Part shown: positions 27,906 through 36,461 of the stretch, piece by piece
How positions within the stretch are numbered: the first letter of the stretch is position 1
Layout: every line of letters starts with the position of its first letter
NCBI GenBank assembly: GCA_016707115.1
Contig: JADJIH010000027.1
Coordinates: forward strand, 181,001 to 245,000
Direction: 5' to 3'
Source of the DNA: Ignavibacteriales bacterium
Lineage (GTDB): Bacteria > Bacteroidota > Ignavibacteria > Ignavibacteriales > Ignavibacteriaceae
DNA length: 64,000 nucleotides
The notes under the pieces: generated by a model
Told to the model about the DNA's origin: nothing
The model's input: only the letters and a program-made list of their open reading frames with translations
Databases searched by the model: none
Translations under genes and position numbers: made by a program

Positions 27906-28130
27906 TCAGCTAACCGCTTCTATTCTTTTAACTGCGGGTACTTCGCGCATAATTGCTCTTTCAATTCCGGCTCTTAATGTCATAATTGATAACGGACAAA
28001 TTTCGCAGGCACCAAGTAATCTCACTTTTACAATTCCGTCGTCAGAAACATCAACTAATTCAACATCACCATTATCAGCCTGCAAATATGGTCTTACACT
28101 GTTTAGCGCTTTTTGTATTTCGTTTTTCAT
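27906..28130 (-). CDS. NifU C-terminal domain Fe-S scaffold protein
   Basis: A 74-residue NifU-like protein with the Fe-S binding LGACEICPLS motif (Cys42 and Cys45) and the N-terminal pattern LNSVRPYLQADNGDVELV. It acts as an iron-sulfur scaffold or carrier. The mrp Fe-S ATPase gene is the next gene upstream on the same strand, but is separated by the homopolymer tract at about 28150-28566, so the original spacing between the two is uncertain. Confidence 0.93.
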   Translation of the reverse strand: MKNEIQKALNSVRPYLQADNGDVELVDVSDDGIVKVRLLGACEICPLSIMTLRAGIERAIMREVPAVKRIEAVS

Positions 28131-28149
28131 TACAAGTGCGTAAAAATAT

Positions 28150-28566
28150 CAAATTTTTTTAAAAATTTATATTTTTTTATTTATTAAATATTAAATAAAA
28201 TTAAATCTTTTTAATTTTTTTTAAAATTCCTTATTTTTTTTTGGGTTCGGCGCCCCCCTTAATTTTTTTTTTTTTTTTTTTTTTTCCTCCTTTTGATTGG
28301 GCGGAAAGGGTCGGGCAAATACATATTTTTTATAGTTTTTTTTTTTTTTTTTTTACCTAATTCTTTTTTAAATTTTTTTGGTTTAACTTTTTTCCCCCTT
28401 TCTTTTCTCCTTTTTTAATTTTTTTTATTTTTAATTTAATTTTTTTTTTTTAAATTTTTTTGTTTTTTCAAGTGGGCCCCCCCCCCCGCCGCCTGCTATT
28501 TTTTTTTTCTTTTTTTTTTCTTTTTTATTTTTGTTTTTTTTGCCCCCCTTTTTTTTTCCGTTAATA
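28150..28566. other. Homopolymer-rich, low-complexity tract without a gene
   Basis: Between mrp and the NifU-like gene the sequence becomes extremely T-rich on the plus strand, with a run of 23 T at 28263-28285, 19 T at 28336-28354 and 11 C at 28477-28487. It contains no ORF, no repeat unit and no resemblance in composition to the rest of the window. It looks like low-quality read ends joined into an assembly, though an unusual natural tract cannot be excluded. Normal composition resumes at about 28567 and no gene is visible from there to 28670. Confidence 0.75.
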
Positions 28567-28670
28567 TGGCCTGTATTTTTAAGCTTAGAAATGCAAAATT
28601 CCTTTACCCATATCTGGATCTATTTTCACATTAATAGTAAATATTGTTGAAAAAAATAATTAATGCAAAA

Positions 28671-29774
28671 TTAATCTTCATCACCAAGGAGAATTTCTAT
28701 TTTTTCAGATGCATTAGAATTTCTGATATTAACTTGTTCAGTAAGTTTTCTAGAAATATCCATTAGAATTTTTGTCTCGTTGGCATCAGGAATTCCAAAT
28801 ACCATAGGAACACCGTTATCTCCACCTTTTCTTATTCTTGGATCAATTGGAATACCACCAAGTAAAGTTGCGTTTAATTCCTGGCAAATTCTTTCTCCGC
28901 CTCCAGAACCAAAAATATCATATTTGTTTCCAGTATCAGGCGCGATGAAGTAACTCATATTTTCAACTACACCAAGAATAGGAACATTTACTCTTTCAAA
29001 CATCTTTAATGCTTTTCGTGCATCAATCAAAGAAACTTCCTGCGGTGTGGTTACAATTACAGCTCCGGTTAATGGAATAGTCTGAACTAATGTTAATTGA
29101 ATATCACCAGTTCCGGGAGGAAGATCAAAAATTAAATAATCTAATTCGCCCCAATCCACATCGGTCATAAACTGCTTTATCGCACCGCTCGCCATTGGTC
29201 CACGCCAGATGATCGGAGCTTTATCGTCTACAAGCAGACCGATTGACATAAATTTTATTCCATGACTTTCAAGCGGAATCATCTTAACTGAATTTTCTGC
29301 TTGATACACTTTCGGTTTATCATTTGACCCAAGCATTAATGGAATGCTTGGTCCATATATATCTGCATCAATCAAACCAACGCTGGCGCCATCTTTTGCA
29401 AGAGCAACTGCAAGATTAACAGCTACCGTGCTTTTGCCAACACCGCCTTTACCACTTGCGATGGCGATAGTATTTTTTACCCCGGGCAATACAGCATCTT
29501 TTCTTGCATCTTTATGTGTAGAAACCGTTGGAGTTGATTTAGCGAGAATATTCAATTTAACATTCTTTAGTTCGTTGAAATCTTTCTTTAGTTGATTTAC
29601 AATAAGATTCTTAATCTCATCTGAGTTATTTGCAAGTGAAATTTCGAATGATAAATCAGAATTGTTGAATTCAAATTTTCTGATTGAATTTAAAGTGAGT
29701 GAACTTGTATTAATTTTATCGTTACTGATATTTTTTAATGAATTTATTACAGTACTTTTTGTTATCTCGAACAT
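28671..29774 (-). CDS. mrp: Mrp/ApbC family Fe-S cluster carrier ATPase
   Basis: A 367-residue P-loop ATPase that loads iron-sulfur clusters. An N-terminal MIP18-like domain (about 1-80) is followed by the deviant Walker A SGKGGVGKST (about 109-118), DADIYGPSIPLMLG, IWRGPMASGAIKQFM, FDLPPGTGDIQLTL and GGIPIDPRIRKGGD. I start it at the ATG at 29774, where CAGGAAAG is well spaced; an upstream ATG at 29813 adds 13 residues with no family likeness. The usual CxxC near the C-terminus was not seen. Confidence 0.93.
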   Translation of the reverse strand: MFEITKSTVINSLKNISNDKINTSSLTLNSIRKFEFNNSDLSFEISLANNSDEIKNLIVNQLKKDFNELKNVKLNILAKSTPTVSTHKDARKDAVLPGVKNTIAIASGKGGVGKSTVAVNLAVALAKDGASVGLIDADIYGPSIPLMLGSNDKPKVYQAENSVKMIPLESHGIKFMSIGLLVDDKAPIIWRGPMASGAIKQFMTDVDWGELDYLIFDLPPGTGDIQLTLVQTIPLTGAVIVTTPQEVSLIDARKALKMFERVNVPILGVVENMSYFIAPDTGNKYDIFGSGGGERICQELNATLLGGIPIDPRIRKGGDNGVPMVFGIPDANETKILMDISRKLTEQVNIRNSNASEKIEILLGDED

Positions 29775-29854
29775 GTTACTTTCCTGTTTTCTTTTAAATA
29801 AACTAAATGACATTAATTATGTATATAACTTCTGATTTGATTTATAAGTTCAAA

Positions 29855-31990
29855 TTATTTTTCAAATGGTTTTTGGGTTCTAACGCCCATTGCTTTAAGA
29901 GCGTGGTTCATGAGCCATTCCTGACTATTAACTTTTTTACTGGTTTCTTTTATCTCCGGGAAAACATAAGAACCATCAGACTGCAGGATTCTTGCTTTAA
30001 CATTGTCCTTTAATGAAACTTTTATCAAGGTTTTAATAAGTTCATCTTTTAGTCTAGGATTTTCTATGGGGAATGCAACTTCAACTCTTCTATCCAGATT
30101 TCTCTGCATCATATCTGCACTGCTTAAATATACTTCCTCAGCGCCATTGTTATAAAAATAAAATAATCTGCTATGCTCCAAATATCTTCCAACAATACTG
30201 CGTACTTCAATATTTTCGCTAAGACCAGTTACACCGGGAACAAGACTGCAAACACCTCTTATGATCAATTTTATTTCAACTCCTGAGTTAGAGGCTTCAT
30301 ATAAGGCACAGATAATAGCAGGATCGACTAACGAATTTAATTTCATTATTATTTTAGCTTCTTTACCAGCAGCTGCATTATCAATTTCTCTATTAATAAG
30401 TTCAATAAATTTTTCTCGCATATTAACTGGAGAAACAAATAACTTTTTATATTCTTTTTGTTTAGAATATCCTGTTAAGAAATTAAAAATATCTGAAACA
30501 TCACTGCATATGTCATCATCAGAAGTAAAGAATCCTAAATCTGTGTATAATTTTGCAGTTGTAGCATTATAATTTCCTGTCGCAAGATGAACATATCGTT
30601 TTACACCATCATACTCTTTGCGTACTACTAATGTCATTTTAGCATGAGTCTTTAATCCCACTAGACCATAAACAACGTGTACCCCAACTTTTTCTAGTGC
30701 ACGGGCCCAATAAATATTATTCTGTTCATCAAATCTTGCCTTTAACTCAACAAGTACTGCAACTTGCTTACCCATTTCTGCGGCTTCAATCAAACATCTA
30801 ACAATTGGTGAATCAGGCCCAACTCTGTATAGTGTTTGTTTAATAGCTAAAACATCAGGATCGAGTGCGGCCTTTTTTATAAAATCAATTATTGGTGAAA
30901 ACGAGTGATACGGATGATGCAGCAGAATATCCTTTTGCCTTATTATGGAAAAATAATCTTCTTCTTCTTCAAACACTTTTGGAATGACCGGGTAAAAAGG
31001 TTTTTCCTTTAATTGATGAAGCGGTAGTTTAAATAAACCCATTACATCACTTAAACCTAAAGGACCATCTGAAACATGAACATCATCTTTGGTTATCTGC
31101 AGATTGTCTATTAAAGTGTTTAGCATAAAATCAGGTACGGGATGACCAACCTCTAATCTTACAACACTGCCAAATCTACGCTGTTTAATATTTTCTTCAA
31201 TCACGCTTAGGAGATCATCGGCTTCATCTTCCTGAAGTTCAATATCAGTATCACGTGTAATTCTAAATCTATGTGCTTCAACGATTTCCATCCCTGGGAA
31301 GAGCAAAGGCAGATTAGCCTTGATAAGATCACCAAGCCACATATAAGTTGCAGTAAAGTTCCCGTTGCTTCCAATAGATTTTTTTGGTTCAATTATATTA
31401 TCTATCTGTAATAATCTGGAAAGAATGCTTGGCACTTTAACTCTTGCAAAATGATTTTCACCATTTGGTTTTCTAATTAGAATTGCGAGGCTTAAACTTA
31501 AATTTGAAATGTAAGGAAACGGTCTGCCCGGATCGAATGCAAGGGGAGTAAGTACCGGATAAATTTCTTTTTTAAAGTACTCTGTAAGTTTTGCTTTGTC
31601 ATCATCAGTTATATCATCCAAAGAAAGTAGTTTTACATTGTTCTCATTTAATGAGGGAACAATATAATCCATCCAATAATTATCTAAAGTTTTAAGTAGT
31701 GGTTTTAGAGTTTTTTCAATTTTTTTAAGTTGTTCAATTGGCGTTAACCCGTCTATTGATGGTTCATCAACATTTGCTGCTATTTGCTCTTTTAATCCCG
31801 AAATTCTTATCATATAAAATTCATCAAGATTTGAACAGAAGATGGAAATGAATTTTACTTTTTCTAGAAGTGGTAATTCAGGATTTAGAGCTTCTTCTAA
31901 AACTCTTTTGTTAAACTCAACCCAGCTTAAATCTCGGTTTATATAATTTTCTGGTTTGCTGTATTTTTTTAATAATTCTTTTGCATTCAT
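29855..31990 (-). CDS. ppk1: Polyphosphate kinase 1
   Basis: Reversibly makes long-chain polyphosphate from ATP. At 711 residues it has the usual length and domain order: N domain (INRDLSWVEFNKRVLEEALN), head domain, and two PLD-like catalytic domains with the phospho-His regions VGLKTHAKMTLV and GRYLEHSRLFYF, plus AIKQTLYRVG and DRRVEVAFPI. Polyphosphate metabolism often interacts with potassium and stress physiology, but nothing here links it to the nearby potassium genes except proximity. Confidence 0.97.
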   Translation of the reverse strand: MNAKELLKKYSKPENYINRDLSWVEFNKRVLEEALNPELPLLEKVKFISIFCSNLDEFYMIRISGLKEQIAANVDEPSIDGLTPIEQLKKIEKTLKPLLKTLDNYWMDYIVPSLNENNVKLLSLDDITDDDKAKLTEYFKKEIYPVLTPLAFDPGRPFPYISNLSLSLAILIRKPNGENHFARVKVPSILSRLLQIDNIIEPKKSIGSNGNFTATYMWLGDLIKANLPLLFPGMEIVEAHRFRITRDTDIELQEDEADDLLSVIEENIKQRRFGSVVRLEVGHPVPDFMLNTLIDNLQITKDDVHVSDGPLGLSDVMGLFKLPLHQLKEKPFYPVIPKVFEEEEDYFSIIRQKDILLHHPYHSFSPIIDFIKKAALDPDVLAIKQTLYRVGPDSPIVRCLIEAAEMGKQVAVLVELKARFDEQNNIYWARALEKVGVHVVYGLVGLKTHAKMTLVVRKEYDGVKRYVHLATGNYNATTAKLYTDLGFFTSDDDICSDVSDIFNFLTGYSKQKEYKKLFVSPVNMREKFIELINREIDNAAAGKEAKIIMKLNSLVDPAIICALYEASNSGVEIKLIIRGVCSLVPGVTGLSENIEVRSIVGRYLEHSRLFYFYNNGAEEVYLSSADMMQRNLDRRVEVAFPIENPRLKDELIKTLIKVSLKDNVKARILQSDGSYVFPEIKETSKKVNSQEWLMNHALKAMGVRTQKPFEK

Positions 31991-32128
31991 ATAAAACTAC
32001 TCCATTCGGGCACAAATATAATATAAAAAGAGGCTTTATGCTGTGAAATTATTTGTATATGAATTTGGAAAGGGAAGTGCCATATTAATGCTAAAATAAG
32101 ACATTTTAGAAGAAACAGTAAGAATAAT

Positions 32129-32144
32129 TAACAATCGATTGTTA
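32129..32144. repeat. Perfect 16-base palindrome at the HNH-like stop codon
   Basis: TAACAATCGATTGTTA at 32129-32144 is a perfect palindrome that overlaps the stop codon of the 32142-32405 gene. It is not followed by a T tract on the minus strand, so it looks more like a protein binding site or a chance palindrome than a terminator. Confidence 0.4.
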
Positions 32145-32405
32145 GGATTTATTCAAATTTTTCCAATGCACCGGCTGTAGGTTTTCGATTTCCTCGTTAC
32201 CGCCTTTTTCAATCGGAACTATATAATCGATAAACCATCCATTCTCAGATTCTATCTCATAATCATCATAAAACATTAAGGAACCAAAACAATCTTTTTT
32301 ATATAGTTCAAAATGTTTAACAGGAATTGCTCTTCGCCATACTTCTGCAATTGTAAAGTCATTAAATTCTTTTTGACTACCATGATTGTTTTTTATATCA
32401 ACCAT
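32142..32405 (-). CDS. Small HNH-endonuclease-like protein with altered catalytic His
   Basis: An 87-residue protein whose second half, GWFIDYIVPIEKGGNEEIEN LQPVHWKN (residues 56-83), matches the small bacterial HNH family that normally reads GWEIDHI-P-SKGG-D-LSNLQPLQW. Position 61 is Tyr where the general-base His of the DH pair is expected (TAT for CAT), so nuclease activity is doubtful. The upstream part (KKDCFGSLM) also fits the family. It is 14 bases downstream of ktrA on the same strand. Confidence 0.65.
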   Translation of the reverse strand: MVDIKNNHGSQKEFNDFTIAEVWRRAIPVKHFELYKKDCFGSLMFYDDYEIESENGWFIDYIVPIEKGGNEEIENLQPVHWKNLNKS

Positions 32406-32419
32406 AACAATTCAATTTG

Positions 32420-33079
32420 TTAATCTTTCCTTAACTTGAATTTATCCAGACTCGATTTTCTACCGAGCATAGTAATTACAGCATCAGGTTTAAATTTGTA
32501 ATCTGGCTCCGGCATAAGAATATATTTGTCATTCAAAATTTCATTAACTCCAATAACCAGCACATCATATTTAGATCTCAGTTTCAGTTCTCTTAATGTT
32601 TTGCCGGTAAAGTTATCGGGAGAAGCAACTTCAACAATTGAATAATCTGAAGTTAATGGAATATGATCAAGCAAATTTGGTTCAGTCAGTCTGTGCGCTA
32701 CCCATTCAGCAATATCTTTTTCAGGGAATATTATATCGATAACGCCCATTACTTTTAATAGTTCAGCATGAACCTCGTTGTTGGCTTTAACAATAAGGTT
32801 ACTAACCTTCATAGCTTTAAGATAATGGACTGCTAGAATACTGTCAACCATATTTGAACCAATACTAATGACTACACCATCAATTTTATCATCAATAAAT
32901 TCCTGTAAAAATGCTTTGTTCTTGATATCACCAATCACAGCATCATTAACAAAGTTTTTTATCTCATCAACTTTTTCTGGATTGATATCCACCGCTACGA
33001 CTTTATTACCAATTGATGAGAGCTTTTTGGCAATGTTAAATCCAAAACTGCCTAATCCTATAACTGCATATTCTTTCAT
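32420..33079 (-). CDS. ktrA: Potassium channel regulatory subunit, KtrA/TrkA family
   Basis: A 219-residue RCK protein: N-terminal NAD-binding Rossmann domain with VIGLGSFGFNIAKKL (about residues 5-19) and VVAVDINPEKVDEI, then an RCK_C domain from about 135 (LRSKYDVLVIGVNE). It gates the membrane subunit KtrB, whose gene lies 14 bases upstream. Single RCK length is typical of KtrA rather than of full TrkA. Confidence 0.9.
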   Translation of the reverse strand: MKEYAVIGLGSFGFNIAKKLSSIGNKVVAVDINPEKVDEIKNFVNDAVIGDIKNKAFLQEFIDDKIDGVVISIGSNMVDSILAVHYLKAMKVSNLIVKANNEVHAELLKVMGVIDIIFPEKDIAEWVAHRLTEPNLLDHIPLTSDYSIVEVASPDNFTGKTLRELKLRSKYDVLVIGVNEILNDKYILMPEPDYKFKPDAVITMLGRKSSLDKFKLRKD

Positions 33080-33093
33080 AGTAGCTCCTATTA

Positions 33094-34437
33094 TTATGAT
33101 GTAAAAATATCTTCTTCAGGAAAAGTGTAATTATTATTCCCATTTTTATTTACAAAGAATAGACCTATGGCTATTGGTCCAACTCGACCGATTATCATTA
33201 AAGTCGTTATTAACAATTTTCCTATTATGCTCAAACTGGAGGTAATACCTGCAGATAACCCTACGGTTCCAAATGCGGAAGTGGCCTCAAAAAGTATTTT
33301 TATAAAACTAAAATTTTCTGTAATTGTTAGAATAAGAGTGATTACTAATGTTGAAGTTAGTGCAACAAATATTTGTGCGTTTGATTTATCGACACTAAAA
33401 CGACTAATTGTTCGTTTGAAAATTGAAACTGCATTTTTACCTTTAAGCGAGGCTATTGAAGAAAGTATACTAGCAGCAAACGATGTTGTTTTAATTCCGC
33501 CTCCTGTGCTACCCGGTGATGCACCAATAAACATTAGGATAATCATTACAAATAAACTTGCATTAGACATTATAGTTATATCAATTGTATTAAAACCAAC
33601 TGTTGTTGATGCAGAAATAGATTGGAAGAATGCGTTCAGTATATTCTGAAATATATTTTCTGAAAACTTAGTGTTTTCTGCTATTAAGATTATTAAAGCA
33701 CCGAATAGAAAAAGTGAGAAAGTAAATGATAAAACCAATTTTGAATGAAGTGTTATTCGAGCAAAATTATTTTTTTTAATTTTTTGATTGATGTAATTCA
33801 GTAAATCATAGAGAACAAAAAATCCAATTGCGCCTGTAATCACAAGGAAGAAAGTGTTAAAGTTAATTACCAAACTTTCACTATATGAACTTAAGTTATC
33901 CGGATATAAACCAAAACCCGCTGTACAAAATGCAGATACAGAATGAAAAAAAGATGAGTACAGTGCTTCAGTAAAACTAAAATTGTTTATTAGCACAATG
34001 AAATAACCAACTGTGCCGATTAGTTCTATAATAAGTGTATAGATTAAAGTTAGTTTTACAAACCTGATTAAATCAACACTTTGGTTTCTGGAGACAGCTT
34101 CCCGTAAATATTTTTTCCCCGTTAATGAAAGTTTTTCTTTGAGTAGAATTGCAAAGACTACAAAGAACAGCATATAGCCTAAACCACCAATTTGAATTAG
34201 AAGTAGAATAACCATTTCACCAAACATGGAGTAATAAGTCCCTGTATCAACAACAACTAACCCTGTTGTGCTAACTGCTGAAGCTGAAGTGAAAAGTGAA
34301 TCAACAAAAAACTGATAAGAGTTATTCTCGGAAGAAATTGGCAGCATTAAGAGTAATGCACCAATAAGGATAATAATGATGTACCCTATACTTAAAAGTT
34401 GAATCGGGGTTAAAGTTTTTTCTAATAATCGAAACAT
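33094..34437 (-). CDS. ktrB: Potassium uptake membrane subunit, KtrB/TrkH family
   Basis: A 447-residue cation channel-like protein of the Trk/Ktr superfamily with four pore-loop repeats, each with a selectivity-filter-like motif: SASAVSTTGLVVVDTG, SVSAFCTAGFGLYP, SISASTTVGFNTID and ATSAFGTVGLSAG. KtrB-type proteins import K+, often together with Na+. Next to it lies ktrA. The 173-base upstream region holds a pair of 9-base direct repeats (34581-34609) and no other gene. Confidence 0.92.
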   Translation of the reverse strand: MFRLLEKTLTPIQLLSIGYIIIILIGALLLMLPISSENNSYQFFVDSLFTSASAVSTTGLVVVDTGTYYSMFGEMVILLLIQIGGLGYMLFFVVFAILLKEKLSLTGKKYLREAVSRNQSVDLIRFVKLTLIYTLIIELIGTVGYFIVLINNFSFTEALYSSFFHSVSAFCTAGFGLYPDNLSSYSESLVINFNTFFLVITGAIGFFVLYDLLNYINQKIKKNNFARITLHSKLVLSFTFSLFLFGALIILIAENTKFSENIFQNILNAFFQSISASTTVGFNTIDITIMSNASLFVMIILMFIGASPGSTGGGIKTTSFAASILSSIASLKGKNAVSIFKRTISRFSVDKSNAQIFVALTSTLVITLILTITENFSFIKILFEATSAFGTVGLSAGITSSLSIIGKLLITTLMIIGRVGPIAIGLFFVNKNGNNNYTFPEEDIFTS

Positions 34438-34580
34438 AATTTTGTGCTATTCCAAATAATCTTTTTTTGGAAAGTTGCCAATTACTGTTCCAATTAATTG
34501 TTTTACCATATCGCTTTGGATTTGCTTAAAAGGAGAGATTTATTGGAAAGAAAATTGTTGGATGTTTAATACATTTTCAT

Positions 34581-34609
34581 AATGGAAATTTTATTGCCAA
34601 AATGGAAAT
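34581..34609. promoter_or_regulatory. Paired 9-base direct repeats before ktrB, candidate operator
   Basis: AATGGAAAT occurs at 34581-34589 and again at 34601-34609, exactly 20 bases apart (about two helical turns), between the kinase gene and ktrB. Same-face tandem repeats like this are typical of sites for response regulators or dimeric repressors. The neighbouring sigma54-type regulator is an obvious candidate, but I saw no -24/-12 promoter nearby. Confidence 0.4.
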
Positions 34610-34610
34610 A

Positions 34611-36461
34611 TCATGTAGTTGGCAAAGTAAAATAAAAAGTACTTCCTTTCCCCGGTGTACTTTCAACTCCGATTATTCCGCCTTGAACTTCAACAAATTC
34701 TTTTGCTATAGCTAGTCCAAGACCTGTTCCTTTTGCAGATTCGGATTTTGATTTAACATATTTTTCAAAAATTCTACTCTGCTCTTCCACAGATACACCA
34801 GGGCCTTCATCTTTTATTGAAATAGTTACAAACTTATTTTCTGATTTTGCACTAATTTTTATTTTGCCCTTTTGGGATGAATAGCGAACAGCATTATTCA
34901 ATAGATTTACTATAACCCAAACTGTTTTCTCTAAATCACATTTTACTTTACTAATATCATCAGGAATAGAAATGTTCAAATTAATTTCTTTTTCATTTAT
35001 AAGCATCAGAATCGCAAAGGTACCCAGCTCAACAATGTCACTAACTTCGCAAGGTTTTATCTTTAACTTAATATGCCCTGTTTCTGCTTGTGTAAAATCC
35101 AAAACTTCATTTACAAGATTTAGTATTCTATTACTTTGGATTTTTATCGATTCAGTTAATCCTTTTTGTTCTTTATTTAATTCACCAACTCTATCATCTT
35201 CAAGCAGTTTAATGGAAAGATTGATTGACGAAAGTGGAGTTTTTAATTCGTGTGAAATTGTTGCAATTAAATTTGTTTTTGCTAAATCACGTTCTTCATA
35301 TTTAGTAATATTCTGGATTAAAATAATATATCCTGATGGTTCAACATATGTATCCAATCTATTTTCTTTACTGATGTCTAAAAGCAGTATTTGAAAATAT
35401 TCAGTCCTATTGTTGATTAGTAGACTGAATGGTTTAGCTTTCTTATTTTTTGAATGTAAAATGTTCTTGATATCAAGCGAATTAATTTGTGTTAAAAATT
35501 GATTGTTTTTTTTTAGATCTGTAATCTTTGTCCCTAATAACTCTGTAATACTAAGTCCAGAGAGTTGGCAAAACTTATGATTTGCGTGAAGAATATTAAA
35601 AGTATTATCCAAAAGAAGAGTGCCATCCTGTAGATTTGCTAAGAGAGTTTCCATCCTGCGTTTTTCAAGAAGCAGTTCATCAAACTGTTGGGCTTGATAC
35701 TCCTGTAGTTTAATCGCCATTATATTAAAGGCATCAGCTAAAGTATTGAGCTCATCGTTAGTCTGAATATCTATGCGCTGATCATATTTTTTATTTGAAA
35801 TATCTTTAATTTTTTTTGTCAGCTCGGTTATCGGGGTTGTGATGTATGAAGGAAAATAAAATATAAAGACGATAGTAATTAAAATGCTTGATGTTGCCGC
35901 AATTGCCATATAAAGTGAAACATTATCCGCAGTTTTGTTAGCAACAGCATTTTTATTATAAATTGCAGTCATATTCAGCTTGTAAATTTCCTCTATAGAT
36001 GAGGTTGCGGTTATGTAGCTTGATTTCAATTTATCAACATCATATGTATTAAAGTTATCTGCTTGGTAATTAATTGAATCAATCACATTAATAAATCGAT
36101 GATATGAATCAATAACATTGCTTACTATTTTATCTTCCCCGGACTCTGTGATGTTGTTCTTTTGATAACCAAGATATTTTACGAATTCTTCTTTTTTGTT
36201 TTGCAATGAATCATTGATTGCTTTCACTAATGCGGTATCTTTATTTGCATTTTCTAATCTGGATAATTGCAAAGTAAAAATATTTTCAATAGCGTCTAAC
36301 ATTCGGGTTGAGTGTTCAACAGAAGCGTAATTATCCTTAATTATTGCTTTTGAATCTTCAGACAGATAATAAATGGAAAATATTCCTGTGGTGCTTAATA
36401 GAAAAATTACAATTAATAAAAAAACCAACCCTAATAATATTTTGGTTTTAAGCTTTTTCAT
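34611..36461 (-). CDS. Membrane sensor histidine kinase with HAMP and PAS (KinB/NtrB-like)
   Basis: A 616-residue kinase: TM1 about residues 8-30, periplasmic helical sensor about 31-183 (four-helix-bundle-like), TM2 about 184-206, HAMP about 207-260, PAS about 265-385 (LLANLQDGTLLLDNTF, LSGLSITELLG), HisKA with ATISHELKTPLSSINLSIKL near 400, and HATPase with NAVRYSS, DEGPGVS and GTGLGLAIAKEFV. Its gene overlaps the upstream response regulator by 4 bases, so the two are a pair. The layout resembles KinB of the AlgB/KinB type. Confidence 0.93.
   Translation of the reverse strand: MKKLKTKILLGLVFLLIVIFLLSTTGIFSIYYLSEDSKAIIKDNYASVEHSTRMLDAIENIFTLQLSRLENANKDTALVKAINDSLQNKKEEFVKYLGYQKNNITESGEDKIVSNVIDSYHRFINVIDSINYQADNFNTYDVDKLKSSYITATSSIEEIYKLNMTAIYNKNAVANKTADNVSLYMAIAATSSILITIVFIFYFPSYITTPITELTKKIKDISNKKYDQRIDIQTNDELNTLADAFNIMAIKLQEYQAQQFDELLLEKRRMETLLANLQDGTLLLDNTFNILHANHKFCQLSGLSITELLGTKITDLKKNNQFLTQINSLDIKNILHSKNKKAKPFSLLINNRTEYFQILLLDISKENRLDTYVEPSGYIILIQNITKYEERDLAKTNLIATISHELKTPLSSINLSIKLLEDDRVGELNKEQKGLTESIKIQSNRILNLVNEVLDFTQAETGHIKLKIKPCEVSDIVELGTFAILMLINEKEINLNISIPDDISKVKCDLEKTVWVIVNLLNNAVRYSSQKGKIKISAKSENKFVTISIKDEGPGVSVEEQSRIFEKYVKSKSESAKGTGLGLAIAKEFVEVQGGIIGVESTPGKGSTFYFTLPTT

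Noticed and set aside
33167..33649. Plus-strand ORF of 160 codons
   Set aside because: Antisense to ktrB, whose pore motifs are beyond doubt.
34438..34610. A -24/-12 sigma54 promoter before ktrB
   Set aside because: TTGGCA words occur but none has GC at the required spacing.
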